From contig CM043943.1 in NCBI GenBank assembly GCA_014529385.2, positions 154,787,092-154,851,091 on the forward strand: a stretch of 64,000 bases of DNA. Direction: 5' to 3'. Source of the stretch: Adiantum capillus-veneris. Its lineage: Eukaryota > Streptophyta > Polypodiopsida > Polypodiales > Pteridaceae. The notes beneath the pieces were generated by a model, which did no database searches, was not told where the DNA came from, and was given only the letters and a program-made list of their open reading frames with translations. The translations under genes were made by a program, and so were the position numbers. Positions within the stretch are counted from its first letter, which is position 1. Each line of letters starts with the position of its first letter. This document shows positions 1 through 10,382 of this stretch, piece by piece.

Positions 1-2
1 CT

Positions 3-870
3 AACGGAAATGAATGGAAGCTTAAAGATGTTAGGCATGTTCCTTCTCTTCGCAAAAATTTGATATCTACAGGACAATTGGACGATGAAGGTCACAATAT
101 TGTATTCGGAAGCAAACGGTGGAAGATCTCAAAGAGAGCTTTGGTGGTTTCCAAGGGAGAAAAGGTTGGTACACTTTACTTGTGTACTGTTAGCACGCAA
201 CCTTCAGCTTGTGCAACAACTACAGAAGTCGACAGTGCGGTGTGGCACTACCGGCTTGGGCATATGCGTGCCAAAGGAATGCACATCCTTCAAACAAAGA
301 AGCTTCTAGCAGGTTTAAAAGAAGTGGACTTAGGGTTCTGTGAAGATTGTGTTTATGGTAAACAAAAGAGGGTTAAATTTCAAAAATCTGAAAATGAAAG
401 AAAAAATAAAAAACTTGAGTTGGTTCATTCTAACGTTTGCGGTCCTGCAAGTACACCATCACTTGGTGGCTCATTGTACTATGTAACATTCATAGATGAT
501 GCGACTAGGAAAACATGGGTTTATGTAATGAAGAATAAATCCGATGTGTTTTCCATATTTTAAAGGTGGAAAGCCTTTGTGGAGAATGAAATAGGTACTA
601 AGGTTAAATGCCTCAGATCCAACAATGGAGGCAAATATTGCAACCAACCTTTTGAAAGCTTTTGTGCTAGCAATGGCATTCGGAGGCAAAGAACAACCAC
701 AAGGACACCTCAACAAAATTCCATTTCCAAAAGGATGAACATAAAAATCATGGAGCGAGCACGAAGCATGCGGCTACATGCAGGCCTACCGCTTGAGCTT
801 TGGACGAAAGCTGTAAGTACTTCTATGTACTTAATCAACCGGTCACCCCAACAGCATTGGATGGGGGAGT
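3..870 (+). pseudogene. copia pol remnant: pre-integrase and integrase core
   Basis: One reading frame, open from the left edge, with a stop at 561-563. It starts in the linker after the protease (RHVPSLRKNLISTGQL), then a GAG-pre-integrase zinc finger (WHYRLGH ... CEDC), then the integrase core (LELVHSNVCGP, TFIDDATRKTW). After the stop it continues as VKCLRSNNGGKY and PQQNSISKRMN. In copia integrases the DDE residues sit in the HSD, LRSD and AE(R/K) contexts. Here they read N, N and K, so all three catalytic acids are gone, each explicable by a G-to-A change. A frameshift near 845-870 passes the reading to the next frame. The protein would have integrated element cDNA into the nucleus; this copy cannot. 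Confidence 0.9.
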
Positions 871-2817
871 TCCAGAAGAGGCATGGACAGGTAAACCGGT
901 GAATTATGCATTTCTCAAAGTGTTTGGGTGTGAGGCTTTCATGCACATAGATAGAAGCCTAAGATCAAAGCTAGATGCAAAGTCCAAAAAGTGTTTCTTC
1001 ATTGGCTATGGAGAAGGCGACTTTGGGTATCGCCTATGGAATCCTGAAGATGGTAAAATCTTAAAGAGTAGGGATGTAATTTTTAACGAACAAAATATGT
1101 ACAAAGATTACTTGGAAAGAAAACAAACAAAAGAAACAGGTGATGAGTACATGGAGCTTGAGGACGGTGAAGACTCAAGGCCTGCAAACGGTGACAATGT
1201 GCAACAACGTCAACAAAATGAGGAGCCTCAACCTATTCCCCGAAGATCTACAAGAGCAAGTATACCTCCAGAAAGGTTTTTTCCTTCATTCAACCATCTC
1301 TTGATCTCAGATTCTGGAGATCCGGAATCATACGAAGAAGCTATGCAACACAAATCCAAAGAAGAATGGACGAAGAGCATGCAAGTGGAGATGGACTCAC
1401 TACATCGCAACCAAACATGGGAGTTGGTTGAGTTGCCTAAAGGTAAGTGGGCACTTCAAAAAAAATGGGTGTACAAGCTAAAGGAAGAAGAAGGTGGGAA
1501 GAAAAGGTACAAGTCTAGGCTTGTGGTAAAAGGGTTTTCTCAAAAGAAAGGTATTGACTTCAATGAAATATTTTCTCTTATTGTAAAAATGAACTCAATT
1601 AGGCTTGTATTAAGCCTTGTGGCTGCTCATGATCTAAATCTTGAGCAAATGGATGCAAATACGTCATTCCCTCACGGTGACTTAGAGGAGGAAATTTACA
1701 TTCTTTAACCAAAGGGGTATGAAGTAAAAGGTAAGGAGAAAATGGTTTGCAGATTAAAGAAAAGCTTGTATGGTTTAAAGCAAGCATCAAGACAATGGTA
1801 CTTGAAGTTCAATCGATGGATGTTGGATCATGGATTCACAAGATGCAACTCGGATCACTGTGTCTACACAAAGAATTTGGGAGATGGGAAGTTCATCATC
1901 CTAATGTTGTATGTTGATGTCATGATGATTGCAAGTGCTAACATGCAGGACATCAAAGACCTAAAAGAGGATTTGTCTAAATCTTTTTCAATGAAAGATT
2001 TAGGTGCTGCAAAGAGGATACTTGGTATGAAGATATCAAGGGACAGGACGAAGAAGACAATAAATCTATCTCAAGAGGATTACATCAAGAAGGTACTAGA
2101 AAGGTTTGTAATGCAAAATGCAAAAACGGCTTCTACACCTTTGGCTAGTCACTTTAAGCTAACCAAGGATATGTGTCCAAAGACACAAGAGGAGATAGCC
2201 TATATATCTAAAGTTTCATATGCTGCAGTGGTGGGTTGTCTTATGTATGCTATGGTCTGGACAAGGCTAGACATTGCACATGCAGTGGGAGTTGTGAGTA
2301 GGTTCATGGACAACCCAGGTAAAGAGCATTGGCAAGCTGTGAAGTGGATACTTAGGTATCTAAAAGGGACAACAAAAAATGCTTTGAATTTTGAAGGAAC
2401 TGATATTTTTCTAGAAGGGTATGCTGATGTAGATATGGCAGGTGACAAAGATACTCGAAGGAGCACTACTGGCTATGTCTTTACAGTTGGAGGCACATCA
2501 ATAAGCTGGGCTTCAAAGGTGTAGAATGTGGTCTCACTTTCTACCACGGAAGCAGAGTATATAGCAACGACAGAGGCAAGCAAAGAAATTCTGTGGCTTC
2601 ACATATTTTTAGAAGAGCTTGGATTCAAACAAGACAATTGTGTCTTGTAGAGTGATAGCCAAAGTGCTATCCATCTTGCGAAGAACTCAGCCTTTCATTC
2701 AAGGACAAAGCACATTGAGGTGAGATATCACTTCATACGCACGCTTTTGGAAGAGGGACAACTAAAGCTAGGAAAGGTGCATACAAGTGAAAATCCTGCA
2801 GACATGTTTACAAGCCA
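871..2817 (+). pseudogene. copia pol remnant: integrase C-terminus, reverse transcriptase, RNase H
   Basis: A single frame with in-frame stops at 1706-1708, 2522-2524 and about 2648-2650. It begins with the integrase C-terminal region (SKLDAKSKKCFFIGYGEG ... SRDVIF), then an acidic linker, then reverse transcriptase from about 1417 (WELVELPKGKWALQKKWVYK, RYKSRLVVKGF). The RT active-site box reads YVDVMMIA where copia RTs have YVDD, so one catalytic aspartate is lost. RNase H follows with its expected acids in GYADVDMAGD, STTEAEY and SDSQSAI. The frame ends at ENPADMFT, just before the LTR. The stop at 1706 fits CAA to TAA and that at 2522 fits CAG to TAG. Clearly a decayed pol gene. Confidence 0.92.
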
Positions 2818-2914
2818 TCGTGCGTGAAGAAAAATCACTCGCCGGAAAATAAAATCACTTCCTTTTTGCTAGAAATTTATGGCCGAACAACCGCTGGAAA
2901 GTGGTCGGAAAACG

Positions 2915-3015
2915 ACCGGTTGGTTGGCCGGTGGCCGGTAGTCAAAAACCGGTGGCCAGTGGTCATAAGTCAATGGTCGGTGGCCAGTGGTCGAATTCAA
3001 TGGCCGGTGGCCGAA
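2915..3015 (+). repeat. GGTGGCCGGTGG-type minisatellite in LTR upstream part
   Basis: Imperfect 12-16 bp units built on GGTGGCCGGTGG and GGCCAGTGGTC. The same tract, diverged, lies in the minus-strand LTR at about 50510-50620. Repeats in this part of a retrotransposon LTR often hold enhancer-like elements; that role is inference here. Confidence 0.7.
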
Positions 3016-3143
3016 TTCAAAAGTAGACTTGTCTTCTCAAGGGCGGCCACACATGGGCGGATTGAAGGGTCCGATTTGGACTTATCTACACAAGGGCGGC
3101 TACACATGGTTGCCTCTCATGAGAGAGGGCAGCCCTTTTGGCC

Positions 3144-3150
3144 TATAAAA
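3144..3150 (+). promoter_or_regulatory. TATA box of copia A LTR
   Basis: TATAAAA within GGCCTATAAAAGGAGGCC, an almost palindromic context about 320 bp before the LTR end. It is conserved in the minus copy at 50368-50374, as expected for the transcription start of the element. Confidence 0.65.
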
Positions 3151-3461
3151 GGAGGCCATTTCTACACACATTTCATAGTGTGAAGTTGATGCAACAAGGT
3201 GGATGTGAGGTGGTGAGAGTGAAGCAAGGCGGGAGCTCCAAAAGGGTATAATCCCTTTGTAACCTACTTCTTGTTTTGAAGTACTAAAGCCATTGAGTGG
3301 CTGCTTTCCCGTGGACGTAGCCCACATTGGGTGAACCACGTATATCGTGTGTAATCTCTCTCTCTCTCTCTCTACTCTATAATCTCTTGTGTGTGAAAAT
3401 TATCTCTCTCCATTAAGTAATCTACTCAATTATCTACTTAGCTACGTCAAATTTCCTAACA

Positions 3462-4080
3462 GTTCTTAATGTAAACACCTGCAGTAGCAATATCATCAAT
3501 ATCATAAGAATGAGGCATGTCCTTCTTATTCATCATTGCTCTAGAAACTTGTACTATATGCATGTCCTTCTCCTCAACAACATCGTTTTGTTGTGGTGTA
3601 TATCTGCATGAAAACTACCTTTGAATTTCATGCTTTTTCAAAAATTGTTGAAGTCATATGGGAAGTATTCCCCCTCTCCATCTAGCCTTAGGCACTTTAC
3701 ATGTTTCCACTTTGTTTTTCAACCATGGCCTTGAAGATTTCATAAACACCTCACTTTTATGCTTCATGAAATAGACCCTTAGCTTCCTTGTACGATCCTC
3801 GATGAAGCTCGCATAGCACCTACATTCACCCATAGACACAGTCTTCATCGGACCCCATACATATGTATTACTAATTCCAATATATGCCCTTTCAATTTGG
3901 CATATCTCCATGCTCCAAACTCCAATTGACAAACCATCAATTCCTATTGACTTCACATGATGCTCACTACTTTCTAGAACTTGGCCGAGTTCAAAAAAAC
4001 ACCATATGGCACGTCTATCAATGCAGCTAAAGTACCCCACAACTGGCCCCCGATAAATCTTCCACTAGCCATAACTTGCA
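3462..4080 (-). pseudogene. copia integrase fragment, second family
   Basis: Minus-strand remnant directly abutting the LTR end at 3461. Readable blocks are CQIERAYIGISNTYVWGPMK, CRCYASFIEDRTRKLRVYFM and KHKSEVF, then, near 3580, YTPQQNDVVEEKDMHIV and SRAMMNKKDMPHSY. These are integrase core segments and resemble the copia element C integrase at about 36400-36950 on the same strand. No LTR or RT accompanies it, so it is a fragment probably cut when element A inserted. Stops and frame changes show it is non-functional. Confidence 0.8.
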
Positions 4081-5448
4081 CTCTAGAGCTTTGATTGACA
4101 ATTCCGAAAGAGTGGCATGCTCCACAACTTGAGGAATTCAATCCTATCCACTAGCATTAGTTCTAAACATTTGTCCTATTTGCCTTATCCATCGGGAGTC
4201 TGCCATGTATTCCATCTTTGAACAACTCTATCTTTCACAACTCTGTTTGAGGAGTTGTCTAGACCGACTTGTAAAGCAGCTTGAGCGCTACATTCCAAGG
4301 CATCTTCCCCACACTTTGGACACTTTGAACATCCATCCAAATTGGCCCTTTTGGACTAGAAAACCGAATCAAGCATACATTTGCCCTAACTTTTGCCTAC
4401 CCAGGACCTTCATACCGGCTTTAGCACCCTGCCATGCCCATGTATGCACCCTTTGCACTGCTTGGCACCACTCTTAGGCCCAACCAGCTTTGGTTGCACC
4501 ATCATTGCCCAACCCCTTGTCAAACATTCATGTTCGACCAAAAGCATATTTAGAGAACTTAAAAACTGGCACATTGAACATACCAAGATCTGAAAGTCAA
4601 AATCCACTTTTGACCACATAGGAGGGTTGGAAATGATGTTTTAAGCCTGTTTGCAAAATTTCATGTCATTCTGAGCCAAAAGACTTTATACGATTATGAT
4701 GTCTCACATGCCAAATCTGGGTCAAAACAGACATTTGAGTATACCTCAGTGTCCTAGAGCATAAAAGAAGTCCCTAGCCAAAATTTCATTGCATTTGGAG
4801 CTCATTTGAGCTTGTAAAGACCAGAAGATAGATTTGGAAAGATTCATGCTTGTATTGATCATAACTTGCCCAAAAAATGTCCAAATTGAATTTTGAAAGT
4901 TGCTGAGAGTTTCTTGAGTGATAAGGAATCATTGGGATAAAAGTCACCTTGTTTTGCCACAAAAGACATTATACGCATATAATGTCTCAAGTGTCAAAAT
5001 AAAGGTCAAAATCACAAACTGAGACTTGCAGTTGTGGGTAGAAGATATCAAGGGGAGTATATAGTTTAAGTTTGGAGATATTTGAGTCACGAGACATTAT
5101 ACGCGTATAAAGTCTCCAGGCATAGGTTGAGTTAGAAAAAACTATTTTGGCCATAACTTGAGCTTCCGGTATTGGATCCAAAAACTTTTTTTAATCAAAA
5201 CAAAGCTCCAGAGTAGCTCTATGACTTCCTGTGTCAACCTTGAACAACAATGAAAGACTCCTACGAGGTCATTCACTGTTGGTCAGTGTCCGAAAAAACG
5301 TCGTTTAAGGCCTCAAAATTCATATGGAAGTTAGGGGTGTCTAAAATTGACAATTTGAGAAGATTGTGATAAAATTGAGAAGATTGTGATAAAACGATTG
5401 CGGTTTTGGACTAGTTTTAACTTTTTCCTAAGCAAAGCACTTGAAAAC
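4081..5448. other. non-coding stretch with three related palindromes
   Basis: No convincing coding sequence. The notable structure is a palindrome repeated at 4681-4706, 4964-4987 and 5091-5116, based on arms AGACATTATA and TATAATGTCT around a 4-base centre. The bases around each palindrome are also loosely similar (AAAAGACATT..., GTCTCAAGTG..., GGTCAAAA), suggesting diverged copies of a longer unit. The stretch ends at the target site of the element at 5454. Confidence 0.6.
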
Positions 5449-5453
5449 AGTGG
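5449..5453. repeat. target-site duplication, left copy
   Basis: AGTGG immediately left of the LTR, matched by AGTGG at 14068-14072 immediately after the right LTR. Five base pairs is the usual length for LTR elements. Accepting it means the LTR starts TTTTAACC rather than with TG. Confidence 0.6.
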
Positions 5454-5648
5454 TTTTAACCCTCACGCACATTCCTATCACCTAAGACGGACGCCGTATT
5501 ATTTATTTGATAGAGTCAAGTACCGGGCTTGTCGGTCCAATAGGAAAAGGGGTAAGAGTGATCGCCGATGAGAGGCGCACTCTAACTGGAACATTCAAGG
5601 GATTAGTCGGTTAAGCATGGGCGCCCAAGTATGAATGGGGCGAGCTCA

Positions 5649-5655
5649 TATAAAA
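5649..5655 (+). promoter_or_regulatory. TATA box of the 5' LTR
   Basis: TATAAAA in GAGCTCATATAAAAGTCAAC, identical at 13647-13653 in the 3' LTR. It is the likely start of the element's genomic RNA. Confidence 0.6.
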
Positions 5656-5744
5656 GTCAACTAAACCTAAAATTCACTCATTCTCTCATTTGTGCAATTG
5701 AAGAGTGCTCTTGCTCCATCTCCATCTTCTTCTTCTTCATCTCC

Positions 5745-5745
<1 letters not shown>

Positions 5746-5827
<82 letters not shown>
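5746..5827 (+). repeat. compound (TG)21(GA)20 microsatellite inside the 5' LTR
   Basis: TG repeats at 5746-5787 pass directly into GA repeats to 5827. The homologous tract in the 3' LTR has about 26 TG units, an ATGCGT interruption and about 12 GA units. Confidence 0.95.
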
Positions 5828-5830
<3 letters not shown>

Positions 5831-6074
5831 TCGAGCACTGCGACTACGGCACGACGGTGGCGGTGAAGCGATTGAGCGCGGTGTAGCGGCGTCTCCTTCT
5901 TCTTTGTGGCAAGGAATCCTCCACGATAGCAAGCGTAGAGCGGTGAGTGACACACCATTGTCATCTTTGAGCTTACTAGTTTAGGTTAGTTGTGTGCTTG
6001 GAGCCATTTGTGGCTCGCACAGAGTGTATTGGCAAGTTCCTTGCATTGACACGTGCGACAGACGCGCACATTTT

Positions 6075-6092
6075 TGGCACCGCTGTCGGAGA
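6075..6092 (+). other. primer-binding site, tRNA-Asp type
   Basis: TGGCACCGCTGTCGGAGA lies four bases after the LTR end. It resembles the TGGCGCCGTTGCCGGGGA-type PBS of plant Athila/Tat gypsy elements, complementary to the 3' end of tRNA-Asp, with a few mismatches. It supports assigning the element to the gypsy side. Confidence 0.75.
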
Positions 6093-6847
6093 AATGCCAT
6101 ACACTAAGCTTGAATGGCACTCTGTGCTTCTTTGTGGTGCAATTTCAATTGTAGGAAAGGTAGAAAAGGAAGGTATGTGTGTTGAGAAGGAGTTTGTTTT
6201 GCTGTCGTGTATTGTCTTGTTAATAAGGAATTGAAGGGTATTGTGTTTTTTCTGTGTTAAGGTGTTAGGATTAAGGTAGTAGATCCATAATACTAGTTCT
6301 GTGTAAAGTACAGTAAGTAGTAAGTAGATCTATTAGAGCTAATGGGTTATTGTAGTAGTGTGTTAGTGTGTAATAGTAGCTATATTAGTTGTAAGTAGGT
6401 AGGTTAGGTGTGTGTGTGGTCATCGTGCACATCGCGGCCGCGGCGACCTTATCCCAAAAAAATAAATAAATAAAAATTTTTTAAAAAAATTTTAAAGGTA
6501 GGACCGGGATCGAGAATATCCCCCAGACCCAAGCCCATACCCAGGCCCAAGCTCACGCTCAGGCTCAGGCTCAAGCCTAAGTTGCCCTTTAAAATTTCGT
6601 ATTTTAGCCTCACACATAGCTAAAAATTGATCTTTTTGAGGACCAATGGAGCTTCAGGTGACTCAAACGTTGTGTTGTAAAGCACACCACAACCCCCTGA
6701 GTGATACGCTCGTTTTGAGCTATCACACACTTTAATAACAAAACCGATCATTAAAAAACATCAAAAAACGAGTGAAAACGGACGCCTAAAAAGTAAGCGG
6801 TTAACCTTCGAGGTTATTCGGCGATGCTTGTAGGGTGCCAAAGTTAC
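6093..6847. other. 5' leader of the gag-protease element
   Basis: Untranslated leader between PBS and the presumed gag start. It holds T/G-rich sequence, an A/T-rich patch near 6455-6500 and a CCCAGGCCCAAGCTCA-type C/A-rich patch near 6520-6590. No open frame of note. Confidence 0.55.
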
Positions 6848-7800
6848 ATGCATTTGCGCTCTGGTTGTGTGCTAGAGACGGAGCAACTAGAGAGAATTTC
6901 GACTTATGTGAGTTCTCATTATCCACCTACCTTAGGTTCCGGGCCCTCAGCGGGGACCCAAGGTAGTACAAACCAAGACCCAAACATAGCGGCTAGTGAC
7001 TCTTCCTCTGACTACGATGTCATGGAGGATTTCCTGATAGCTCAAGCCAAGACATGCATGCCATGGGCCCACGGTCCGGGCCGAGCGTGCTTAGCCGCTT
7101 GAAGGAAAGCTTTAGTAGAGCCACTCGCTCCGAAAATGGAGCTAACGATGTAAATGAGGGGGGTGGGGAAGTAATTCGCCATTCATGACCAACATAGACC
7201 CTATGCTCTTTGTGAGTGTGCACGTGAATACTCCATTCACTGCACCCCCTCACTCTTCAGAGCTATGCCCCTCTGAGGTTATATTACCTGATGGTAGAAG
7301 CCTTGCCGAAGTGTAAGAGATTGAGCGACATATCATTGCAGCTAGGGAAAAGGAAATTCAGAGCTTACGCAAGGCGGAGCAATGAAGAGAGTTAAAAGAG
7401 AAAGCCCCTATGTCAATATCTTTGCTAGGAGAGCAATCGAGTGCTCCTGAATTAGCGACCATTAAGGATCAACCCATAGAGAGCCACATTGCATCTAGTT
7501 CAAAGGACACCCCTAGCACGTCAATCCTAGATGGAGCGTTCTTAAATGAGAACTGGGAGTACGAACTACAAACGAAAACTCTAACCGACCTATACACAAG
7601 TCACACCTATGATGTGGGTTGGTTAGATGTCCTATAATCCACAATGGGTGCTACTAGTATGGAGGATCAACAACAAAGAGTTTGTGAGGTCATCCATAGA
7701 GTCACTGAGATAGAGAGACAGAACAAGGGGATCCACATGCCTTCAACGGGTCTCATGAGATTCTTGGATACAGGGAAGGCTAAACAAACAATCTTACGCA
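6848..7800 (+). pseudogene. N-terminal gag remnant
   Basis: An ATG at 6848 opens MHLRSGCVLETEQLERIS; M-x-LRSG is a common gag start in plant gypsy elements. The frame holds an acidic serine-rich stretch (ASDSSSDYDVMEDF) and stops at 7100. A second open piece at 7410-7637 and coding-like sequence to 7800 continue in other frames, with text such as EIERQNKGIHMP. I read this as the gag N-terminus broken by frameshifts and stops. No further domain is recognisable. Confidence 0.5.
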
Positions 7801-7801
7801 A

Positions 7802-8866
7802 ATGGAGACTCCCTCGGTAAGTCCGATGGATTCTCTATATGTTGTTTTTCCAGGGGTCTCAGTGCAATCTGAGCCTACAAGTGTTAGCTTTACTTTTCCA
7901 AGTCTAGCTCATTTTTCTCTTGATGACACCACGGCTACCATGCCTACCCCAATGATGGGCATGCCAAGAAACATGCCATGGACCTCATTTGTTAGTAAAG
8001 CACCACTACATGGTAGCTCCATGCCTGCAACAGTACCTACAAGTGTGTACCAATCGTATGCACCTATGGGTCATCGCACTCATGTAGCTCCTACCCCTCC
8101 CATTGTTTCAACAACCTATACTCCACAACCACAACACGCAAGCTCTTATTTCCATGGGACCATACCGGCTAGCATTAGCATGTCACATTCGACGTCCGCT
8201 ATGCCTAGGGCCACACATATGAACTTTGGGCCGCCACATGGCACAACACCATACCAAACGTGGAACCCAAGGGCTTCCTATGCGCCAAGCCCAATGCCAA
8301 TACCTACTCCACATGTAGTCTCTGGAGCGCCTTCACCCACGGTGCCTGCTCACTTAGGTGACTTGGAAACATTTGCTCAAGCTATCGATCAATCTATTAC
8401 TGAGAATATGCGTAACAGGCCTGCTAGAGAACCTAGAAGTAAGGCAGTACAAATAGCCAAGCTCACTAAAAAATTTAGTGGAGACGGGGATGTGAGAAAG
8501 CATATCGAGGTGTTTGAACAAATATGCGATTCTCTAGGAGAACACAATGACCTGCATAAGAGTAATGCTTTAAGCCTAACCTTAAGTGGTAAGGCAGGGG
8601 ATTGGTATAGAATCCTAAGGGTGGAAGAAAAAACGATTTACCCTACTCTTAGGAGATTGTTCTTGAAAGAATACATACGAGAGGGAGTACTTTGGGGTGT
8701 AGCCTCTCAGCTCCAAAAAGCCTTTATTAATCGCTTAAAGCATTTGAATTCTCATTGTAATCCAAATGAACGCTTCAACAATAACCAATTTCTTGATAGA
8801 TTCATTAGGGGATTACGACATGAGGATATCTACAATGGCCTAGTCATTAGAGGTATCTCCACTTGA
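7802..8866 (+). CDS. gag protein of the gag-protease element (capsid region)
   Basis: An open frame of 354 codons. The first 190 residues are proline-, serine- and threonine-rich low complexity (many HGT, SYAP and MP runs). The last 150 resemble a retrotransposon gag capsid domain: KFSGDGDVRKHIEVFEQICD, LSGKAGDWYRIL, TLRRLFLKEY, FLDRFIRGLRHEDI. Gag builds the cytoplasmic virus-like particle that packages element RNA. The stop at 8864-8866 lies just before the nucleocapsid motif in the next open piece, so gag is probably broken there. It is the longest open frame in the element and the best evidence that its protein was selected. Confidence 0.75.
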   Translation: METPSVSPMDSLYVVFPGVSVQSEPTSVSFTFPSLAHFSLDDTTATMPTPMMGMPRNMPWTSFVSKAPLHGSSMPATVPTSVYQSYAPMGHRTHVAPTPPIVSTTYTPQPQHASSYFHGTIPASISMSHSTSAMPRATHMNFGPPHGTTPYQTWNPRASYAPSPMPIPTPHVVSGAPSPTVPAHLGDLETFAQAIDQSITENMRNRPAREPRSKAVQIAKLTKKFSGDGDVRKHIEVFEQICDSLGEHNDLHKSNALSLTLSGKAGDWYRILRVEEKTIYPTLRRLFLKEYIREGVLWGVASQLQKAFINRLKHLNSHCNPNERFNNNQFLDRFIRGLRHEDIYNGLVIRGIST

Positions 8867-9430
8867 GAAGCAGTATATGCCCTACTTTTAGAGTAAAATT
8901 CAATGGGAACTACAATGCCTGTGGGAGGTATGGTCATCAAGCTAAGGATTGCATAGTATTTAAGCGTGCGATGGCCAATAGACCAACCTTAGCATGGACA
9001 AACACACCTCGAGTGCATGCATTGATGCCGGCCCCACCTCTTGAAAAAATAGCACAACACATGGTCCCTAGGGTCCAAAATGTTGTTCAAACAACACCCT
9101 TACCACCTCTTGTGCTAGGACCGCAACCACCACATCCCCGAGAATCAATTTTGTGAATCAAATGGGTTGTGAGTCATCTATTGCTTGTTTGGAAGGCTGT
9201 GAGGAAGATATAGACCCTAATATTTTTTATGCGATGGATGTGCTTGAAGAAAGTCCACAATACTATATGGAGGACTATTGGGGATAAGTCAAACCTGTAT
9301 ATCAAGTAGCTGCTCTTGCGGCAAGAGTCCAAAATATCAATTACACTGCTAAGAGACCACCTCTTCAATGCTATGAGTGTGGAGGTCCACATTGTGTAGC
9401 CGAGTGTCCTATTAGGCTACAAAAGAACGC
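8867..9430 (+). pseudogene. gag C-terminus with two CCHC knuckles
   Basis: Downstream of the capsid stop, 8911-8955 reads NYNACGRYGHQAKDC. This is a zinc knuckle whose first cysteine is tyrosine (TAC where TGC is expected). A second knuckle at about 9369-9410, CYECGGPHCVAECP, keeps C-C-H-C. Such knuckles bind RNA during packaging. Stops and frame changes separate the pieces. Two knuckles are common in gypsy-type gag. Confidence 0.65.
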
Positions 9431-10380
9431 CACACTAATTCAAACCAATCAAGCGAGCACGTCTATAATGCTGATACTCATGTGTAATCAATGTGGCATA
9501 GACCCTTTGATTGCTCAGTGTCTAAATAATCCAAATGCACTGAAGATCACGCCATTAAACTTGATTGAGGTTACCGAGGAGCCATCACAAAGTACACCTG
9601 TGGTACCTGTAAACGTACTCACACATCGATGCTCCAAAAACAAAATTATATTCTTGAGGAAAGAGACACGACACCAATTTCCCAATCTCAGAAAAAGAAG
9701 AAAACACGAAGGAAGAGATCGCAAAAAGTAGCAACGTCAGACCCAGTTCAAAGACCAACATAGGGACTGGTGACGACCCCGTATATATGAACGATGCTGA
9801 AGAGGATTCTGATTCAGGTGAAATCATGGAGACCAAAATGACCACTAAGATAGAAACCAACAAGGAAGATCTTCATGAGCCACAATGGCCAGGATCCAAG
9901 AAGAAGATAGGAACTTATCCAAACCCTACAGAGGAGATCGAGCGAGTCAAGCAATTAAGGAGTTTGGTAGAAGATACCCAAAGGGATCTAGAACCAGCAC
10001 CTAGGCAGATCTAGATTATAGACACCGTGTTCCCTATGCAACAACAACCTCACCAAGTCCATAGACCCTTAGACATACCTAGTGTCATCCAAGAAGAAAG
10101 TGACTTAAAGTCATGGGAAAGTGGGCGTACTCACTTCTTGATGGAAATAATGTTTACAGAGGGACTACTTGATCCTATCAAAGAAATGGAGATCACATCT
10201 TCCCCACGTCAAGGGGCTGAAGCCCAAAATGTGCCGTTAAACATTGCCAAATTGATGGATTTCATGTCTTCAGAAGCTAGAACCACCATCATGTCCAAAC
10301 TATATAAAGACCTTGAGCTAGTCTCAGCTCTTCGAGCCCTCCTCAATGGAGAGCTGAAGTTGGGCTACCACAATTTTCAC
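9431..10380 (+). pseudogene. gag-protease linker remnant
   Basis: Charged, low-complexity coding-like sequence in broken frames, with Lys/Glu-rich runs (KKKIGTYPNPTEEIERVKQL) and a block at 10141-10410 (MEIMFTEGLLDPIKEMEI, LNIAKLMDFMSSEARTTI). It matches nothing I can name; by position it joins gag to protease. Confidence 0.4.
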
Positions 10381-10382
10381 AG

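Larger units (their letters stand above)
1..3461 (+). mobile_element. Ty1/copia retrotransposon A, 5'-truncated by window edge
   Basis: The element enters from the left edge inside the protease/pre-integrase region and runs through integrase, reverse transcriptase and RNase H into a 3' LTR at 2821-3461. The order protease, integrase, RT, RNase H is diagnostic of Ty1/copia. The coding part carries stops and a frameshift, so the copy is dead. A second, shorter copy of the same family lies on the minus strand at 50058-50965. Compared with that copy, this one lacks about 140 bp between the RNase H end and the LTR, including the purine tract that primes plus-strand synthesis. Confidence 0.93.
2821..3461 (+). 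repeat. 3' LTR of copia element A
   Basis: About 641 bp, starting TGCGTGAAG and ending TTTCCTAACA. Its inverted partner at 50058-50724 defines both ends, because similarity stops there. It contains a GGTGGCCGG-rich repeat in the upstream part, a TATA box at 3144-3150 and a short CT microsatellite near 3355-3372, which the other copy also carries. Confidence 0.88.
5454..6070 (+). repeat. 5' LTR of the gag-protease element
   Basis: About 617 bp, matching 13453-14067 from AACCCTCACGCAC to GACGCGCACA, where similarity ends abruptly at both right borders. Both contain a TATA box, a GT-GA compound microsatellite and the same terminal block. Differences are scattered substitutions plus microsatellite length, so the insertion is not very recent. 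Confidence 0.9.

Noticed and set aside
5678-5984. Open frames with Cys-Val, His-Thr or Arg-Glu runs over microsatellites (also 13605-13961, 38751-39032, 41878-42644)
   Set aside because: Dinucleotide repeats stay open in several frames; there is no coding signal outside the repeat.
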